DNA of 64,000 bases, from contig NZ_JTKH01000006.1 in NCBI RefSeq assembly GCF_000827885.1, positions 496,001 through 560,000 on the forward strand, in the 5' to 3' direction. A program made the translations under genes and the position numbers. The stretch comes from Vibrio renipiscarius. GTDB lineage: Bacteria; Pseudomonadota; Gammaproteobacteria; Enterobacterales; Vibrionaceae. The notes under the pieces were generated by a model, which did not search any database, was not told the origin of the DNA, and was given only the letters and a program-made list of their open reading frames with translations. How positions within the stretch are numbered: the stretch's first letter is position 1; each line of letters starts with the position of its first letter. This document shows positions 29,932 through 40,114 of this stretch, in pieces.

Positions 29932-30471
29932 ATGATCATCTATTTACATGGATTCGACTCTACCAGTCCTGGCAACCACGAAAAAATACTTCAGCTGCAA
30001 TTTATTGATGACGATGTTCGCTTCATCAACTACAGCACGCTTCATCCTAAGCACGACATGCAGCATTTATTGAAAGAAGTGAATAAGGTCATCGAGCAGT
30101 CAGACGATGAACATCCGATTATTTGTGGGGTAGGGTTAGGCGGTTTTTGGTCTGAGCGGATTGGTTTTTTGTGCGGCATTAAACAAGTTATTTTTAACCC
30201 AAACTTACATCCTGATCGCACGATGCAAGGCCGTATCGATCGCCCTGAAGAGTACGTCGATATCGCAACAAAATGCGTAGAAGAGTTTCGAGTAAAGAAC
30301 AACCAGCGTTGTTTGGTGATCTTGTCTCGTGAGGATGAAATTCACGACAATGGCAAAACGGCGCAAGAGCTAGAGGGGTATTACGACATTATATGGGACG
30401 AACATCAACCCCATAAATTCACCAAAATCTCTCAGCATTTACAAGCCATGAAAGCCTTTAAAGAGAGCTAA
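29932..30471 (+). CDS. ycfP: UPF0227 family esterase-like protein YcfP
   Basis: 179-residue alpha/beta-hydrolase of the YcfP/UPF0227 family; function unknown. It starts [18 protein letters not shown] (HG motif of the oxyanion region), has [13 protein letters not shown] where the nucleophile elbow is expected, with Gly instead of Ser at the usual nucleophile position, and a late His in WDEHQPHKF. The TAAGGAAG ribosome site is strong. Sits between thiK and ndh, as in E. coli. Confidence 0.9.
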   Translation: MIIYLHGFDSTSPGNHEKILQLQFIDDDVRFINYSTLHPKHDMQHLLKEVNKVIEQSDDEHPIICGVGLGGFWSERIGFLCGIKQVIFNPNLHPDRTMQGRIDRPEEYVDIATKCVEEFRVKNNQRCLVILSREDEIHDNGKTAQELEGYYDIIWDEHQPHKFTKISQHLQAMKAFKES

Positions 30472-30631
30472 TCAACGTCAATCTTCCGCTTTACACGACA
30501 TGATTCAAAAGGGTATAAACTTCGGCATCAATGCGTTGTTTACGCCCTCTATTCCCCTTCCGTTTTAACATCCCTCTGCATCTCATTACATAAAACCATA
30601 CAAATTCAGGTGAGTTTTTCACATTCTCTAG

Positions 30632-30659
30632 TTGCGCCATCAGTTTTGCTCTATATAAT
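30632..30659 (+). promoter_or_regulatory. Probable ndh promoter
   Basis: TTGCGC, 16-base spacer, TATAAT. Predicted start of transcription near 30666, giving a leader of about 245 bases. Confidence 0.6.
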
Positions 30660-30677
30660 GAGTAAAATAAAATTTAT

Positions 30678-30691
30678 TTGATAAATATCAA
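30678..30691. promoter_or_regulatory. Perfect FNR box just downstream of the ndh promoter
   Basis: TTGATAAATATCAA matches the FNR consensus at all ten defined positions. Its place about 12-25 bases after the predicted transcription start fits repression; E. coli ndh is a known FNR-repressed gene. Confidence 0.75.
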
Positions 30692-30912
30692 AAAAAATTG
30701 AGAGCGAGTGAAAAAACTTGCCCATTTTTGCAAAAAAAAGCCGTTTTTCGGCTGTTGAGCAAAACGACTGAGTCAGTCATTGAATTCCAATACGTGTTTC
30801 ATATTGAGTGAACCTCTATCGCGCGAAAGCTGTGCGGACCAAAAATATTTCTTCAACTTGCCGTGCGAGTTGATCCAATTTCTTAGCTTTTTCATTTTTG
30901 AGGGTAATTACT

Positions 30913-32202
30913 ATGACACGAATTATCGTAGTAGGCGGTGGCGCAGGTGGTTTAGAACTTGCGACAAAACTGGGTCGAACTCTTGGCCGCAAAGGTCGTG
31001 CAAACATCACTTTGGTTGACCGTAAAGCCAGCCACTTGTGGAAACCATTGCTGCATGAAGTGGCAACCGGTTCTCTGGATGAAGGTGTTGATGCGCTGAG
31101 TTACCGCGCTCATGCAAAAAACCATCATTTTGATTTTCAGCTTGGTAGCCTAGAAGATATCGATCGCGATCGTAAGGTCATTGTTCTGTCTGAATTGAAA
31201 GATGAGCAGGGTGAGCTACTCATGCCAAGTCGTGAGCTTGAGTATGATGTCTTGGTTCTTGCGATTGGTTCCACATCGAACGATTTCAACACGCCAGGTG
31301 TGCGCGAAAACTGCATCTTCTTAGACAGCCCAGAACAAGCACACCGTTTCCGTACCAACATGAACAATCAATTCCTTAAACTGCACGCCAAAAATGGCCA
31401 AGGCGCAGTGGATATCGCGATCGTGGGAGCGGGTGCAACGGGTGTTGAGCTTTCAGCAGAATTGCATAACGCAGTAAAAGAGTTACGTACTTACGGTTTT
31501 GGTGATTTGGACTCAAGCAAACTGAATGTGAGCTTGGTCGAAGCGGGTGAGCGTATTCTTCCTGCGTTACCGCCACGTATCTCAGGCGCTGCGCATCAAG
31601 AGCTAACGAAGTTGGGCGTAAACGTACGCACCGCAACGATGGTGACCAAGGCAGACAAAGACGGCTTAACCACAAAAGACGGTGAAAAGATCCCTGCGCA
31701 AATCATGGTTTGGGCTGCGGGTATTAAAGCGCCTGATTTCATGAAAGAGATCGGTGGCCTTGAGAGCAACCGTATTAACCAATTAGTGGTGAAAGACACG
31801 TTACAAACAACTCGCGATGACAGCATTTTCGTTATTGGTGATTTGGCACAATGCACACAGCCAGATGGTTCATTTGTTCCGCCTCGCGCTCAAGCTGCAC
31901 ACCAAATGGCCAGCCGTGCATTTAGCAATATTGTGGCGCAAATGACAGGTCGTGAGTTGAAAGCATACGTTTACAAAGACAATGGTTCTTTGGTTTCACT
32001 TAGCCGTTTCTCTACTGTAGGCAGCCTGATGGGCAACCTAACGAAAGGCTCAATGATGATTGAAGGTCGCATTGCACGCGTTGTGTATATTTCCCTTTAT
32101 CGTATGCACCAAATGGCGTTGCACGGTGTCTTCAAGACCGGTCTTATTATTTTGATGGGTCGTATCAACCGCGTTTTACGTCCAAACTTAAAGCTACATT
32201 AA
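30913..32202 (+). CDS. ndh: Type II NADH:quinone oxidoreductase
   Basis: Single-subunit, non-pumping NADH dehydrogenase that feeds electrons from NADH to the quinone pool. 429 residues from the ATG opening the Rossmann FAD motif [21 protein letters not shown]; the GAGGGTAA ribosome site lies upstream. A second dinucleotide fold, [17 protein letters not shown], is at about residues 170-186, and the FAD-closing [10 protein letters not shown] at about 306. The C-terminal amphipathic/hydrophobic stretch probably docks it to the membrane. Expected to be repressed without oxygen by FNR (see the box upstream). Confidence 0.97.
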   Translation: MTRIIVVGGGAGGLELATKLGRTLGRKGRANITLVDRKASHLWKPLLHEVATGSLDEGVDALSYRAHAKNHHFDFQLGSLEDIDRDRKVIVLSELKDEQGELLMPSRELEYDVLVLAIGSTSNDFNTPGVRENCIFLDSPEQAHRFRTNMNNQFLKLHAKNGQGAVDIAIVGAGATGVELSAELHNAVKELRTYGFGDLDSSKLNVSLVEAGERILPALPPRISGAAHQELTKLGVNVRTATMVTKADKDGLTTKDGEKIPAQIMVWAAGIKAPDFMKEIGGLESNRINQLVVKDTLQTTRDDSIFVIGDLAQCTQPDGSFVPPRAQAAHQMASRAFSNIVAQMTGRELKAYVYKDNGSLVSLSRFSTVGSLMGNLTKGSMMIEGRIARVVYISLYRMHQMALHGVFKTGLIILMGRINRVLRPNLKLH

Positions 32203-32225
32203 TCAGTACGGATAGATGAATAGAC

Positions 32226-32253
32226 AAAAAGAGCGCTCCGGCGCTCTTTTTTT
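32226..32253. terminator. Bidirectional terminator between ndh and the GNAT gene
   Basis: AAAAAGAGCGC-TCC-GGCGCTCTTTTTTT. Confidence 0.92.
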
Positions 32254-32359
32254 ATCGCAAATAACCACATTTCGTCCGGGCTAACGGTAACCCTTCCCAA
32301 TAACCTCTCACCAGCAAATGCATAATGTCGCGTTAAGTATTCCGTGATGAGTCTGCTTA

Positions 32360-32899
32360 TTAGCTTGGTACCATCGAATAAATGGCCCCACATCTTGGTT
32401 TGCCATTAAATAGGAAGCGATTCGCTGCATAGGCTTCAAACTGTGCCCCACAAGTTAAGGCGAGTTTTTGGCTGGCAATATTATCGGGATCGCACACAAT
32501 TTCTAACCGAGTGAGCTTTAACATGTCAAAGCAAAACTCAATGAGTGCATCAAGGGCTCGATGCCCATAGCCTTGCTGCTGAAATTCATCGGCAATCCAA
32601 TACCCCAAGCTTGCCATATTAAAAGTACGGTAGAATTCATTGATCGCCACCATTCCAATTAACGCATCGTCACTGCGTCGAAAAATACCAAAACCATAAG
32701 CATCGGATTTGACCCAATTGAGTCGCGTCGCTAAGAGGAATTGTTCTGCGTCTTCATCGCTAAATTGGGCATGACACCAATCAATCCAATGGTGAAGGTT
32801 GGGGGATCGCACAATCAAGGCTCGCAGTTGTTTGCTTTCTTGGGCGTCAATTAATCGTAAGATAAATTCAGGGGTGATGATTTGGTAGTCAGGACTCAT
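32360..32899 (-). CDS. GNAT acetyltransferase, RimJ/RimL-like
   Basis: Predicted N-acetyltransferase of 179 residues, related to the ribosomal-protein acetyltransferases RimJ/RimL. The start is taken at MSPDYQIITPEFILRL; the longer frame (to 33007) adds 36 residues of low-complexity sequence with no match to the family. The acetyl-CoA loop is recognisable as QQQGYGHRALDALIEFCF, preceded by the strand LGYWIADEF, and followed by LEIVCDPDNIASQKLALTCGAQFE, typical of this branch. Substrate unknown. Stands alone between terminators. Confidence 0.8.
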   Translation of the reverse strand: MSPDYQIITPEFILRLIDAQESKQLRALIVRSPNLHHWIDWCHAQFSDEDAEQFLLATRLNWVKSDAYGFGIFRRSDDALIGMVAINEFYRTFNMASLGYWIADEFQQQGYGHRALDALIEFCFDMLKLTRLEIVCDPDNIASQKLALTCGAQFEAYAANRFLFNGKPRCGAIYSMVPS

Positions 32900-33021
32900 A
32901 GCGTTCACTATTAATAGCGGTGAATGGTGAGTATATACGGAAAAAGAGGGGATGTGTTGAGGTGTAATGCGTTGCTGTTGCGTTGAGCACGTTAATGCTG
33001 GTAGCACGGTGGTGGAGCAAT

Positions 33022-33047
33022 AAAAACGCCCTCTATTTGAGAGGGCG
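33022..33047 (-). terminator. Intrinsic terminator of csiV
   Basis: CGCCCTC-TCAAATA-GAGGGCG then TTTTTA on the minus strand. Confidence 0.88.
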
Positions 33048-33080
33048 AGATAATGGGCTCAAGTCTGTGAATACTCGAAT

Positions 33081-33851
33081 TTAGTTCACGCGACGAACTT
33101 GAATGATCATGCCAAGTAATGGATGGTCTAGGAAATGCGTTTCACTGCTTCGCATGCGGCGTTTCTGATCCATGCGATAGCTTTTCAAGAACGTTTCTGA
33201 ATGAACGGTTGGCGTCACTTCCGTCATTAAGCCCGCTTGAACGGTATCATCAACATTAGGCGTCAACGTTTCTTCGCTGATTTCTATTTGGCGATCTTCA
33301 AGCACGACGTCGCGAACACTCGGCTCTTTTAGATCCAATTCTACGTCGGCATATAAGTAATGCTCTACGTAAATTTGTAACTTACCGTCGAGTTCATAGA
33401 GTGGGCGAGGAATCGATTCTTCAGTCACACCATCAATGATGGATTCACTGTGTGATTCAACCGGCGAGCCATCAGCGTTAAATTGACCCGAGTAGTCGTT
33501 ACCCCCAGTAATATGGAATACAGGCGCAGACAAGCGGCCTTTGTCGCCTTGACGCCATGCTTTGTGCATGAGCACTTCAAAGCCAGCGTGATTACGCAAT
33601 TTCTGGGCTTGTGCATCAAGCTGATAGCTTGAACGAGAGAGCATTTGTACGCCCTTACGTGCACGGTAGTTGGTGTCCCCAAAACTGCCGACGTTTTCCA
33701 TACTGATTGCAGGGAGAGTGTTTGGCCAAGATTCTGCCACTTTCTCTGCATCGACTGCGCGTTTAAATATGATCACTTCAATATCGAATTGACGCTGTGC
33801 CATGCTCGGCATTGCGACCAATAAGAGAAGAAGTGGGATCAGTTTTTTCAT
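33081..33851 (-). CDS. csiV: Peptidoglycan-binding protein CsiV
   Basis: Periplasmic septal protein of the CsiV family (PF10972), which in V. cholerae promotes PBP1A activity through LpoA. 256 residues from the ATG with a GGAG site five bases upstream; the longer in-frame start lacks a signal peptide at its N-terminus. Signal peptide MKKLIPLLLLLVAMPSMA. Family blocks: QFDIEVIIFKRAVD, LSRSSYQLDAQAQKLRNHAGFEVLMHKAWRQ, and the C-terminal DHPLLGMIIQVRRV. Directly downstream of mfd, its usual Vibrio place, with a 164-base gap. Confidence 0.87.
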   Translation of the reverse strand: MKKLIPLLLLLVAMPSMAQRQFDIEVIIFKRAVDAEKVAESWPNTLPAISMENVGSFGDTNYRARKGVQMLSRSSYQLDAQAQKLRNHAGFEVLMHKAWRQGDKGRLSAPVFHITGGNDYSGQFNADGSPVESHSESIIDGVTEESIPRPLYELDGKLQIYVEHYLYADVELDLKEPSVRDVVLEDRQIEISEETLTPNVDDTVQAGLMTEVTPTVHSETFLKSYRMDQKRRMRSSETHFLDHPLLGMIIQVRRVN

Positions 33852-34015
33852 CACAACTCCATATACGGGTAGTTTGCTCAAATGTTGTATTCCCGTGTTA
33901 CTTAAATATGCAGCATTGTTGTGGATATTTCCTGTTCTAATCGCACATGGTGAATGTGGATGAGAAGCCGTTTACCGATCACAACACTGCCTATTCAATG
34001 ATTTTCGTTAACGTC

Positions 34016-37000
34016 TTATTTTGGTAGTAAATTTTGCTGCAATTCAGCCAGCATGTCAGTAACAAACTGAATTCTTTGGCGTCTATCAACCAATGATACC
34101 GTAAACTTGAATTTAGTTGGTCCTTCCATTGCAAATTTTTGTGGTTGAGATTGTAGCAGTTTAACTAAATACATTGGGTTTATGTCAGCATCTGGATAGA
34201 AATCAATGTATCCGCCTTTATCGTGCGCTTCAATTTTTTTCACTTTTAACGTCGCCGCAGACAGTTTTAAGGCGGCGATCGAAAGAAGGTTTTTGGCTGA
34301 ATCTGGCAATAAACCAAATCGGTCAATTAATTCGACTTTCAACTGATTCAGCTCATCGCTGTCGGCTACGCTGGCAATCTGTTTGTACATCGACAGACGT
34401 GTATTGACATCTGGGATGTAGTCTTCAGGCAGCAGAGCAGGGATGCGCATTTCAACTTCGGTTTGTTCACGTAATAGGTCATCCAGTGACGGCTCTTTGC
34501 CTTCGCGCAGCGCTTCCACGGCTTGCTCTAGCATTTCCATGTAGAGTGTAAAACCAACCGATTGAATTTGACCACTTTGCTCATCACCAAGTAACTCACC
34601 TGCACCGCGGATTTCTAAATCGTGAGTGGCGAGCGTAAAGCCTGCACCTAAGTCTTCAAGTGAGGCAATCGCATCTAAACGTTTGATCGCATCTTTGGTC
34701 ATCGCTTTAGGATGTGGCGTCAACAAGTAGGCATACGCTTGGTGATGTGAACGCCCAACACGACCGCGTAACTGGTGTAACTGAGCCAAACCAAGGTTAT
34801 CAGCACGATCCATAATGATGGTGTTGGCGGTAGGCACGTCAATACCCGTTTCGATAATGGTGGTGCACACCAGTAAGTTAAAACGTTGGTGATAAAAATC
34901 ATTCATCACTTTTTCAAGTTCACGCTCGCGCATCTGACCATGAGCGACCGTAATGCGCGCTTCAGGTACTAACTTTTCGAGATCAGCGGCAACTTTATCG
35001 ATGGTTTCGACTTGATTGTGTAAGAAATAGATTTGCCCACCACGCATGATTTCACGCAGAATCGCTTCACGAATGACGGTCTCTTCACGCTCACGCACAA
35101 AGGTTTTGATCGCCAAACGTCGGGCTGGTGGTGTCGCGATGATCGATAGATCACGCATGCCACTCATTGCCATATTCAACGTACGAGGAATTGGCGTTGC
35201 GGTTAAGGTCAAAATATCGACATCCGCACGCATCGCTTTCATCTTCTCTTTTTGGCGCACGCCAAAGCGATGCTCTTCATCGACAATTAACAGGCCAAGA
35301 TCTTTAAACACAATGTCGTTCGACAGTAGTTTATGAGTCCCGACGACGAGGTCGACTTTACCGTCAGCAATGTCTTGTAGAACTAATTTTTGTTCTTTGG
35401 CGCTTTTAAAGCGAGAAAGCACTTCGACACGGATTGGCAGGTTAGCAAAGCGGTCGCGGAAATTTTCAAAGTGTTGCTGCGCGAGGAGCGTGGTTGGGAC
35501 GAGCACCGCGACTTGTTTGGCATTGTCTGTCGCGACGAAGGCTGCACGCATGGCCACTTCGGTTTTACCAAAGCCGACATCGCCACACACTAAGCGGTCC
35601 ATCGCCTTGGCTTGACACATATCAGACATCACAGCGTTAATCGCCATGCTTTGGTCATCGGTTTCTTCAAACGGGAAACCCGCTTTAAAAGTCGCGTATT
35701 GACCACGGTCGAGTGCAAATTTGTAGCCAGGCTTGAGTTCACGTTTCGCGTAAACGTCGAGCAGTTCCGCCGCTACATCGCGTACTTTTTCTGCCGCTTT
35801 GCGGCGTGCTTTAGTCCATGCTTCGCCACCCAGTTTATGCAGCGGAGCACTGTCTTCTGCGCCACCGGAATAGCGACTAATTAAATTTAGTGAGGCGACA
35901 GGTACGTAAAGTTTGGCTTCATTTTGATACTCAAGCGTGACGTATTCAGTCAGCATGCCACCGGCTTCAAGCGTTTGTAAGCCAAGGTAACGACCAATAC
36001 CATGATCAATGTGGACCACAGGTTGGCCAGCTTTTAGCTCGGCTAGGTTGCGGATAACCGCATCACTATTGGTTGATTTGCGATCTTTTCGGCGACGTTG
36101 GATGACGCGGTCACCCAGTAAATCACTTTCACAGATGAACGCTATTTGATGGTCGCCATACAAGAAACCATGCTCAGCGGCACCAATAACGAGGGTGAAT
36201 TTTTCTTTATGCGCCAGTGCTTCGCAGAAGCTCGCACACTCTGTCGGACGCAGTTTGATGCGTTGCAACAGTTCGAGCAATGCCTCGCGGCGACCTTCTG
36301 ATTCCACCGAGAAAATGATTTTGCCGTTATAGCTTTCGCTAAATTGACGCAGCGTCGCCATTGGCTCTTTATTTTGATGCTGAACGGTAAGTTCAGGCAG
36401 CGGGGCAATCTCAGGGTTTTGACGGCCTTGCTTTCTCTTTACGGCATCGACGCTAAGTAAGGCTTGCGGCAAGGTTTTAAATTGTTTGAACAGTTCGTCT
36501 TTTTTCAGCCACAGCTCGTGAGGTTGAAGCAGCGGGCGCAATGGGTCGACTTTGCGCTGATCGTAACGGTAGTCAACATCGGCGAGGAATTGGTCGATAG
36601 CGGACTCAAGATCACCGACCGCAATCAATTGACTGTTATCGGGAATGTAGTCGAACAGGGTTTCTGTTTGTTCAAAAAACAGCGGTTGCCAATATTCGAT
36701 ACCGGCAGGCCAGGTACCTTTGCTCACTTGCATGTAGACTGATTCTGGCTCGCGGCGCGCTTCAAAGCGTTGACGCCAACGAATACGAAAATCTTCTATG
36801 GCGCTTTCTGATGTCGGGAACTCATGTGCCGGTAACAGGCGGATTTCCTTCACATCTTCAATTGAGCGCTGATTTTCGGGATCAAAGGTGCGGATGGTGT
36901 CAATTTCATCATCAAAGAAATCGATTCGGTAAGGATCGCTTGCGCCCATTGGGTACAAATCAATGATAGATCCGCGGCTGGCATATTCGCCGGGGCCGAA

Positions 37001-37474
37001 GACTTGATCAACATGGCGATAACCTGACTTTTCTAATTGTATACGCAGTTTGTCGAGTGAGAATAGGTCGCCCGTTTTCACCATTAGCGTGTGCTGCATT
37101 AAGAAATCACGCGGGGATTGGCGTTGCAGCAAAGTGCTAATAGGAACGATGGTGATGCCGTCACTTTGAGTCGGCAATTGATACAACCTTGCAATACGAT
37201 CGGAAATAATCTCTTGATGTGGCGAGAAATTATCGTATGGCAGAGTCTCCCAGTCAGGGAAGAGGCGAACCGAGTGGTCGGTAAACTGCTCCAACTCTTG
37301 TTGCAGCTTTAACGCGCTTTGCGGATCAGGCGTTGCTAATAACGTGTGGCCAGTGTGCTGCTCTGTCAACTCTGCAATTGCTAGGGCGAGGGCTGAACCG
37401 GGTAAGTTGCCAACGAACTTTCTATCGCCAGCACCTTGTGGGTTAACAAGGTTAAGTAATGATGGTTTTGACAT
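34016..37474 (-). CDS. mfd: Transcription-repair coupling factor
   Basis: SF2 translocase that removes RNA polymerase stalled at lesions and recruits UvrA. 1152 residues (E. coli 1148). Domains in order: UvrB-like D1-D2 at the N-terminus, RNA-polymerase-interaction (Tudor-like) domain around residues 470-550 (VVHIDHGIGRYLGL), RecA-like translocase with Walker A VCGDVGFGKTEVAMRA and DEEH box (LLIVDEEHRFGVRQKEK), relay helix/TRG region (LGLAQLHQLRGRVGRS), and the C-terminal UvrA-masking domain. Nine bases downstream of the PilZ-like gene, so co-transcribed with it. Confidence 0.98.
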   Translation of the reverse strand: MSKPSLLNLVNPQGAGDRKFVGNLPGSALALAIAELTEQHTGHTLLATPDPQSALKLQQELEQFTDHSVRLFPDWETLPYDNFSPHQEIISDRIARLYQLPTQSDGITIVPISTLLQRQSPRDFLMQHTLMVKTGDLFSLDKLRIQLEKSGYRHVDQVFGPGEYASRGSIIDLYPMGASDPYRIDFFDDEIDTIRTFDPENQRSIEDVKEIRLLPAHEFPTSESAIEDFRIRWRQRFEARREPESVYMQVSKGTWPAGIEYWQPLFFEQTETLFDYIPDNSQLIAVGDLESAIDQFLADVDYRYDQRKVDPLRPLLQPHELWLKKDELFKQFKTLPQALLSVDAVKRKQGRQNPEIAPLPELTVQHQNKEPMATLRQFSESYNGKIIFSVESEGRREALLELLQRIKLRPTECASFCEALAHKEKFTLVIGAAEHGFLYGDHQIAFICESDLLGDRVIQRRRKDRKSTNSDAVIRNLAELKAGQPVVHIDHGIGRYLGLQTLEAGGMLTEYVTLEYQNEAKLYVPVASLNLISRYSGGAEDSAPLHKLGGEAWTKARRKAAEKVRDVAAELLDVYAKRELKPGYKFALDRGQYATFKAGFPFEETDDQSMAINAVMSDMCQAKAMDRLVCGDVGFGKTEVAMRAAFVATDNAKQVAVLVPTTLLAQQHFENFRDRFANLPIRVEVLSRFKSAKEQKLVLQDIADGKVDLVVGTHKLLSNDIVFKDLGLLIVDEEHRFGVRQKEKMKAMRADVDILTLTATPIPRTLNMAMSGMRDLSIIATPPARRLAIKTFVREREETVIREAILREIMRGGQIYFLHNQVETIDKVAADLEKLVPEARITVAHGQMRERELEKVMNDFYHQRFNLLVCTTIIETGIDVPTANTIIMDRADNLGLAQLHQLRGRVGRSHHQAYAYLLTPHPKAMTKDAIKRLDAIASLEDLGAGFTLATHDLEIRGAGELLGDEQSGQIQSVGFTLYMEMLEQAVEALREGKEPSLDDLLREQTEVEMRIPALLPEDYIPDVNTRLSMYKQIASVADSDELNQLKVELIDRFGLLPDSAKNLLSIAALKLSAATLKVKKIEAHDKGGYIDFYPDADINPMYLVKLLQSQPQKFAMEGPTKFKFTVSLVDRRQRIQFVTDMLAELQQNLLPK

Positions 37475-37483
37475 GTTTTTACG

Positions 37484-38050
37484 CTATTTTTCGCGGTTTA
37501 GAGAGCGCTGTCTAAGCAGCTTTTGCTGTTGATAAAGGGCGGCCTTTATTAACAAGTCTTGGTCTAAATCGCGCAGTAGGTCGTACTTGACGGTAATCAC
37601 ATGCTGCTGATTATCTTCCGTACATTCAGAAACGGAGCCATAACAATAAATGGCGGCAGCAGGATGATCGAGAAAGAGTTTGATTCTGAGTTTTTGCCCA
37701 AGCGCTAATGCCTCACTCGCAGTATAGCTAAATTGACTGGCACCAAATGTGATGGTCTTTCGACGCAGTGCTGGGTCATCTTGCTGCGATAACATAAAAG
37801 TCAGCAGCAGATTGAGTTTACTATTTTGTGTGTCCAGCAATTGAATGACGTGCTTAAAGTCATGGCTTTTAAGTTCTGAGCGCGCAGAATCGTTGAGCTG
37901 GTCAAGAGAACTGAATTCGCTGGCCACTAAAAATGGAGCCGGAATTTCTGCTTCAAATTGGTTGAAGCTAGGATAAGTTGCCTCTTCTGCCAAGAGCTCG
38001 ACATTGGCGATCATTGAATAATGAACGGTAAAATATTCTTGGTCAGACAT
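37484..38050 (-). CDS. PilZ-like protein, degenerate (PlzB type)
   Basis: 188-residue soluble protein recognised by position and pattern as the V. cholerae PlzB (VC1885) counterpart, a PilZ-domain protein upstream of mfd. Start at MSDQEYFTVHYSM with an AAGGA site. An N-terminal YcgR-like strand segment is followed by a PilZ-type barrel, about residues 100-175. The c-di-GMP signature is poor: an RRK is present (LRRKTITFG), but the D/N-x-S-x-x-G motif is replaced by GASQFSY, so the protein may not bind c-di-GMP. First gene of an operon with mfd and perhaps csiV. Confidence 0.65.
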   Translation of the reverse strand: MSDQEYFTVHYSMIANVELLAEEATYPSFNQFEAEIPAPFLVASEFSSLDQLNDSARSELKSHDFKHVIQLLDTQNSKLNLLLTFMLSQQDDPALRRKTITFGASQFSYTASEALALGQKLRIKLFLDHPAAAIYCYGSVSECTEDNQQHVITVKYDLLRDLDQDLLIKAALYQQQKLLRQRSLNREK

Positions 38051-38226
38051 GTGGCTTTTCCTTCTGTTGATGCATTGATTATCGTCATACACAGCAACTA
38101 ATCAAGGTATGTCATTGTTATCGTCAAACTTAATTACTAAATTTAACGTTGAAATGGCAATTTAAGGCTATCAGCTGTTTAAATTAACCGTTACAGTGTG
38201 TTCATTATTAGGTTTTGGTTTTTGCT

Positions 38227-39435
38227 ATGTTTCATCCAGTGTCGACCTACATCGGATTGCGCTATTTACGTGGGCGATCAGGTGATAGATTTAGCCGTTT
38301 TGTTTCTTATATGTCCACAGCTGGTATCACGATTGGCGTGATGTCCTTAGTGACCGTACTTTCGGTGATGAATGGCTTTGAGGCACAACTTAAAGGGCGC
38401 ATTCTTGGCGTCTTACCCCAAGCGATCGTATCTCATTCCGATGGCAAAACCCCTCGTACAGAGATTGCGCCTGAATTTATTCAAGCAATGTCGAGTGCTG
38501 GGCAGCCAGAGCCCATCATACAAAGTGAAGCGGTAATTCAAAGTGCCAAGCAATTGAGTGCGGGTTTGCTGATTGGGGTGGAACCTAACGAGCATGACCC
38601 GATCGAGCAACATTTGATTGCAGGGCGCTTGTCGGATCTGACGCCAGGCAAATATCAAGTCTTCATTGGTAGTTCATTAGCTCGTTCAATGGATTTAACA
38701 CTTGGCGATAAAGTGCGTTTGATGGTGACCAGTGCAAGTCAATTCACGCCACTTGGTCGCATTCCGAGTCAGCGACTTTTTACGGTTGCGGGTATCTACA
38801 ATACCGGCTCGGATGTGGACGGGCAGTTGATGCTTACTCACCTTGATGATGCCGCCCGTTTGATGCGAATGAGCAAAGATTCCATGACGGGATGGCGATT
38901 GTTTTTTGATGATCCGTTTGTTGTGGGCGAGTTGAGCCAGCAAACACTGCCTGAACAATGGCAGTGGCAAGATTGGCGCGATCAGAGAGGCGAATTGTTC
39001 CAAGCGGTACGCATGGAAAAAAATATGATGGGTTTAATGCTCGGCCTGATTGTCGGTGTTGCTGCGTTTAACATTGTATCGGCTCTGATTATGGTGGTGA
39101 TGGAAAAACAAGCGGAAGTCGCCATTTTAAAAACCCAAGGTATGACGGACCGCCAAGTCATGGCCATTTTTATGGTTCAAGGCGCAAGTAGTGGGGTTGT
39201 CGGGGCGTTGATCGGCGGCGTATTTGGTGTGCTGTTGTCGGTCAATTTGAACAGTTTATTGGAAAGCGCCGGTATTGCGTTGTTTTCGTTTGGTGGTTCA
39301 TTACCGGTAGACATCAATCCGGTTCAAATTCTCGTCGTTGTTACGTTGGCTGTGATGCTCAGCTTGTTGGCAACGCTGTTTCCTTCTTATCGAGCATCGT
39401 CTGTTAAACCTGCTGAGGCTTTAAGGTATGAGTGA
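38227..39435 (+). CDS. lolC: Lipoprotein-releasing system permease LolC
   Basis: Inner-membrane subunit of LolCDE, which extracts outer-membrane lipoproteins and hands them to LolA. 402 residues from the ATG of [16 protein letters not shown] (the frame extends four codons further but E. coli LolC begins at the equivalent place). TM1 about 25-50 ([20 protein letters not shown]), a large periplasmic domain carrying the LolA-binding hook, then three helices from about residue 270 ([33 protein letters not shown] coupling helix). Overlaps lolD by 8 bases. Confidence 0.95.
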   Translation: MFHPVSTYIGLRYLRGRSGDRFSRFVSYMSTAGITIGVMSLVTVLSVMNGFEAQLKGRILGVLPQAIVSHSDGKTPRTEIAPEFIQAMSSAGQPEPIIQSEAVIQSAKQLSAGLLIGVEPNEHDPIEQHLIAGRLSDLTPGKYQVFIGSSLARSMDLTLGDKVRLMVTSASQFTPLGRIPSQRLFTVAGIYNTGSDVDGQLMLTHLDDAARLMRMSKDSMTGWRLFFDDPFVVGELSQQTLPEQWQWQDWRDQRGELFQAVRMEKNMMGLMLGLIVGVAAFNIVSALIMVVMEKQAEVAILKTQGMTDRQVMAIFMVQGASSGVVGALIGGVFGVLLSVNLNSLLESAGIALFSFGGSLPVDINPVQILVVVTLAVMLSLLATLFPSYRASSVKPAEALRYE

Positions 39436-40114
39436 TTTATTACAGTGTCGTGATGTGACGAAAATTTATCATGAAGGTGCGCTGGAAACTCAAGTATTGA
39501 AAGGTGTCAGCTTTGATTTAAAACGCGGTGAACTGGTGTCAATTATAGGCACGTCGGGTTCTGGCAAAAGTACGTTACTGCATGTGCTTGGAGCTTTGGA
39601 TGATACGAGTGCGGGCAATGTTACCTTTTTAGGCCAAGAATTGTCGAAACTGAGCTCGAATAAACAAGCAAAATTGCGTAATAAACACTTGGGCTTTGTT
39701 TATCAATTTCACCATTTGTTAGCCGATTTTAGTGCGTTAGAAAACGTGGCAATGCCGCTGTTGATTGGCGGCATGAAAGTCGCAGAGGCCAAACAAAAAG
39801 CGTTAGCCTTGCTTGAAAAAGTGGGATTGTCTCATCGTATTGAACACCGTCCGTCAGAGCTTTCTGGTGGTGAGCGTCAGCGTGTGGCAATTGCCCGTGC
39901 GTTGGTTAATAGCCCAGATTTAGTCTTAGCGGATGAACCCACGGGTAACCTTGACCACAAAACCGCGTTGGCGATTTATGACTTAATGCGTGAATTGAAT
40001 CGAGAGTCAGGGACGGCATTTTTGGTGGTAACACACGACGGAGAATTGGCCGGGAAGATGGATCGTCGATTGCACATGCAAGATGGCCTATTGGTTGATG
40101 TGGAGGGCGCCTAG
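39428..40114 (+). CDS. lolD: Lipoprotein-releasing system ATPase LolD
   Basis: ATP-binding subunit of LolCDE, 228 residues. Walker [17 protein letters not shown] (about 37-52), Q-loop YQFHHLL with the Lol-specific [12 protein letters not shown] following, signature [16 protein letters not shown], Walker [13 protein letters not shown] and the switch His in VVTHD. Overlaps lolC by 8 bases, and its stop shares a base with the GTG of lolE. Confidence 0.96.
   Translation: MSDLLQCRDVTKIYHEGALETQVLKGVSFDLKRGELVSIIGTSGSGKSTLLHVLGALDDTSAGNVTFLGQELSKLSSNKQAKLRNKHLGFVYQFHHLLADFSALENVAMPLLIGGMKVAEAKQKALALLEKVGLSHRIEHRPSELSGGERQRVAIARALVNSPDLVLADEPTGNLDHKTALAIYDLMRELNRESGTAFLVVTHDGELAGKMDRRLHMQDGLLVDVEGA

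Larger units (their letters stand above)
30472..30912. other. ycfP-ndh intergenic region and ndh leader
   Basis: 441 bases without a gene. It holds a good sigma-70 promoter and an FNR box (listed separately), then a leader of nearly 250 bases with a small GCCG/CGGC hairpin (about 30738-30752) and a 13-base palindrome GACTGAGTCAGTC (30766-30778). No leader peptide could be supported. Confidence 0.6.

Noticed and set aside
34016..37474. Many antisense frames of 60-96 codons over mfd
   Set aside because: They are low-support shadows with no ribosome sites, in a gene whose own reading is unambiguous.
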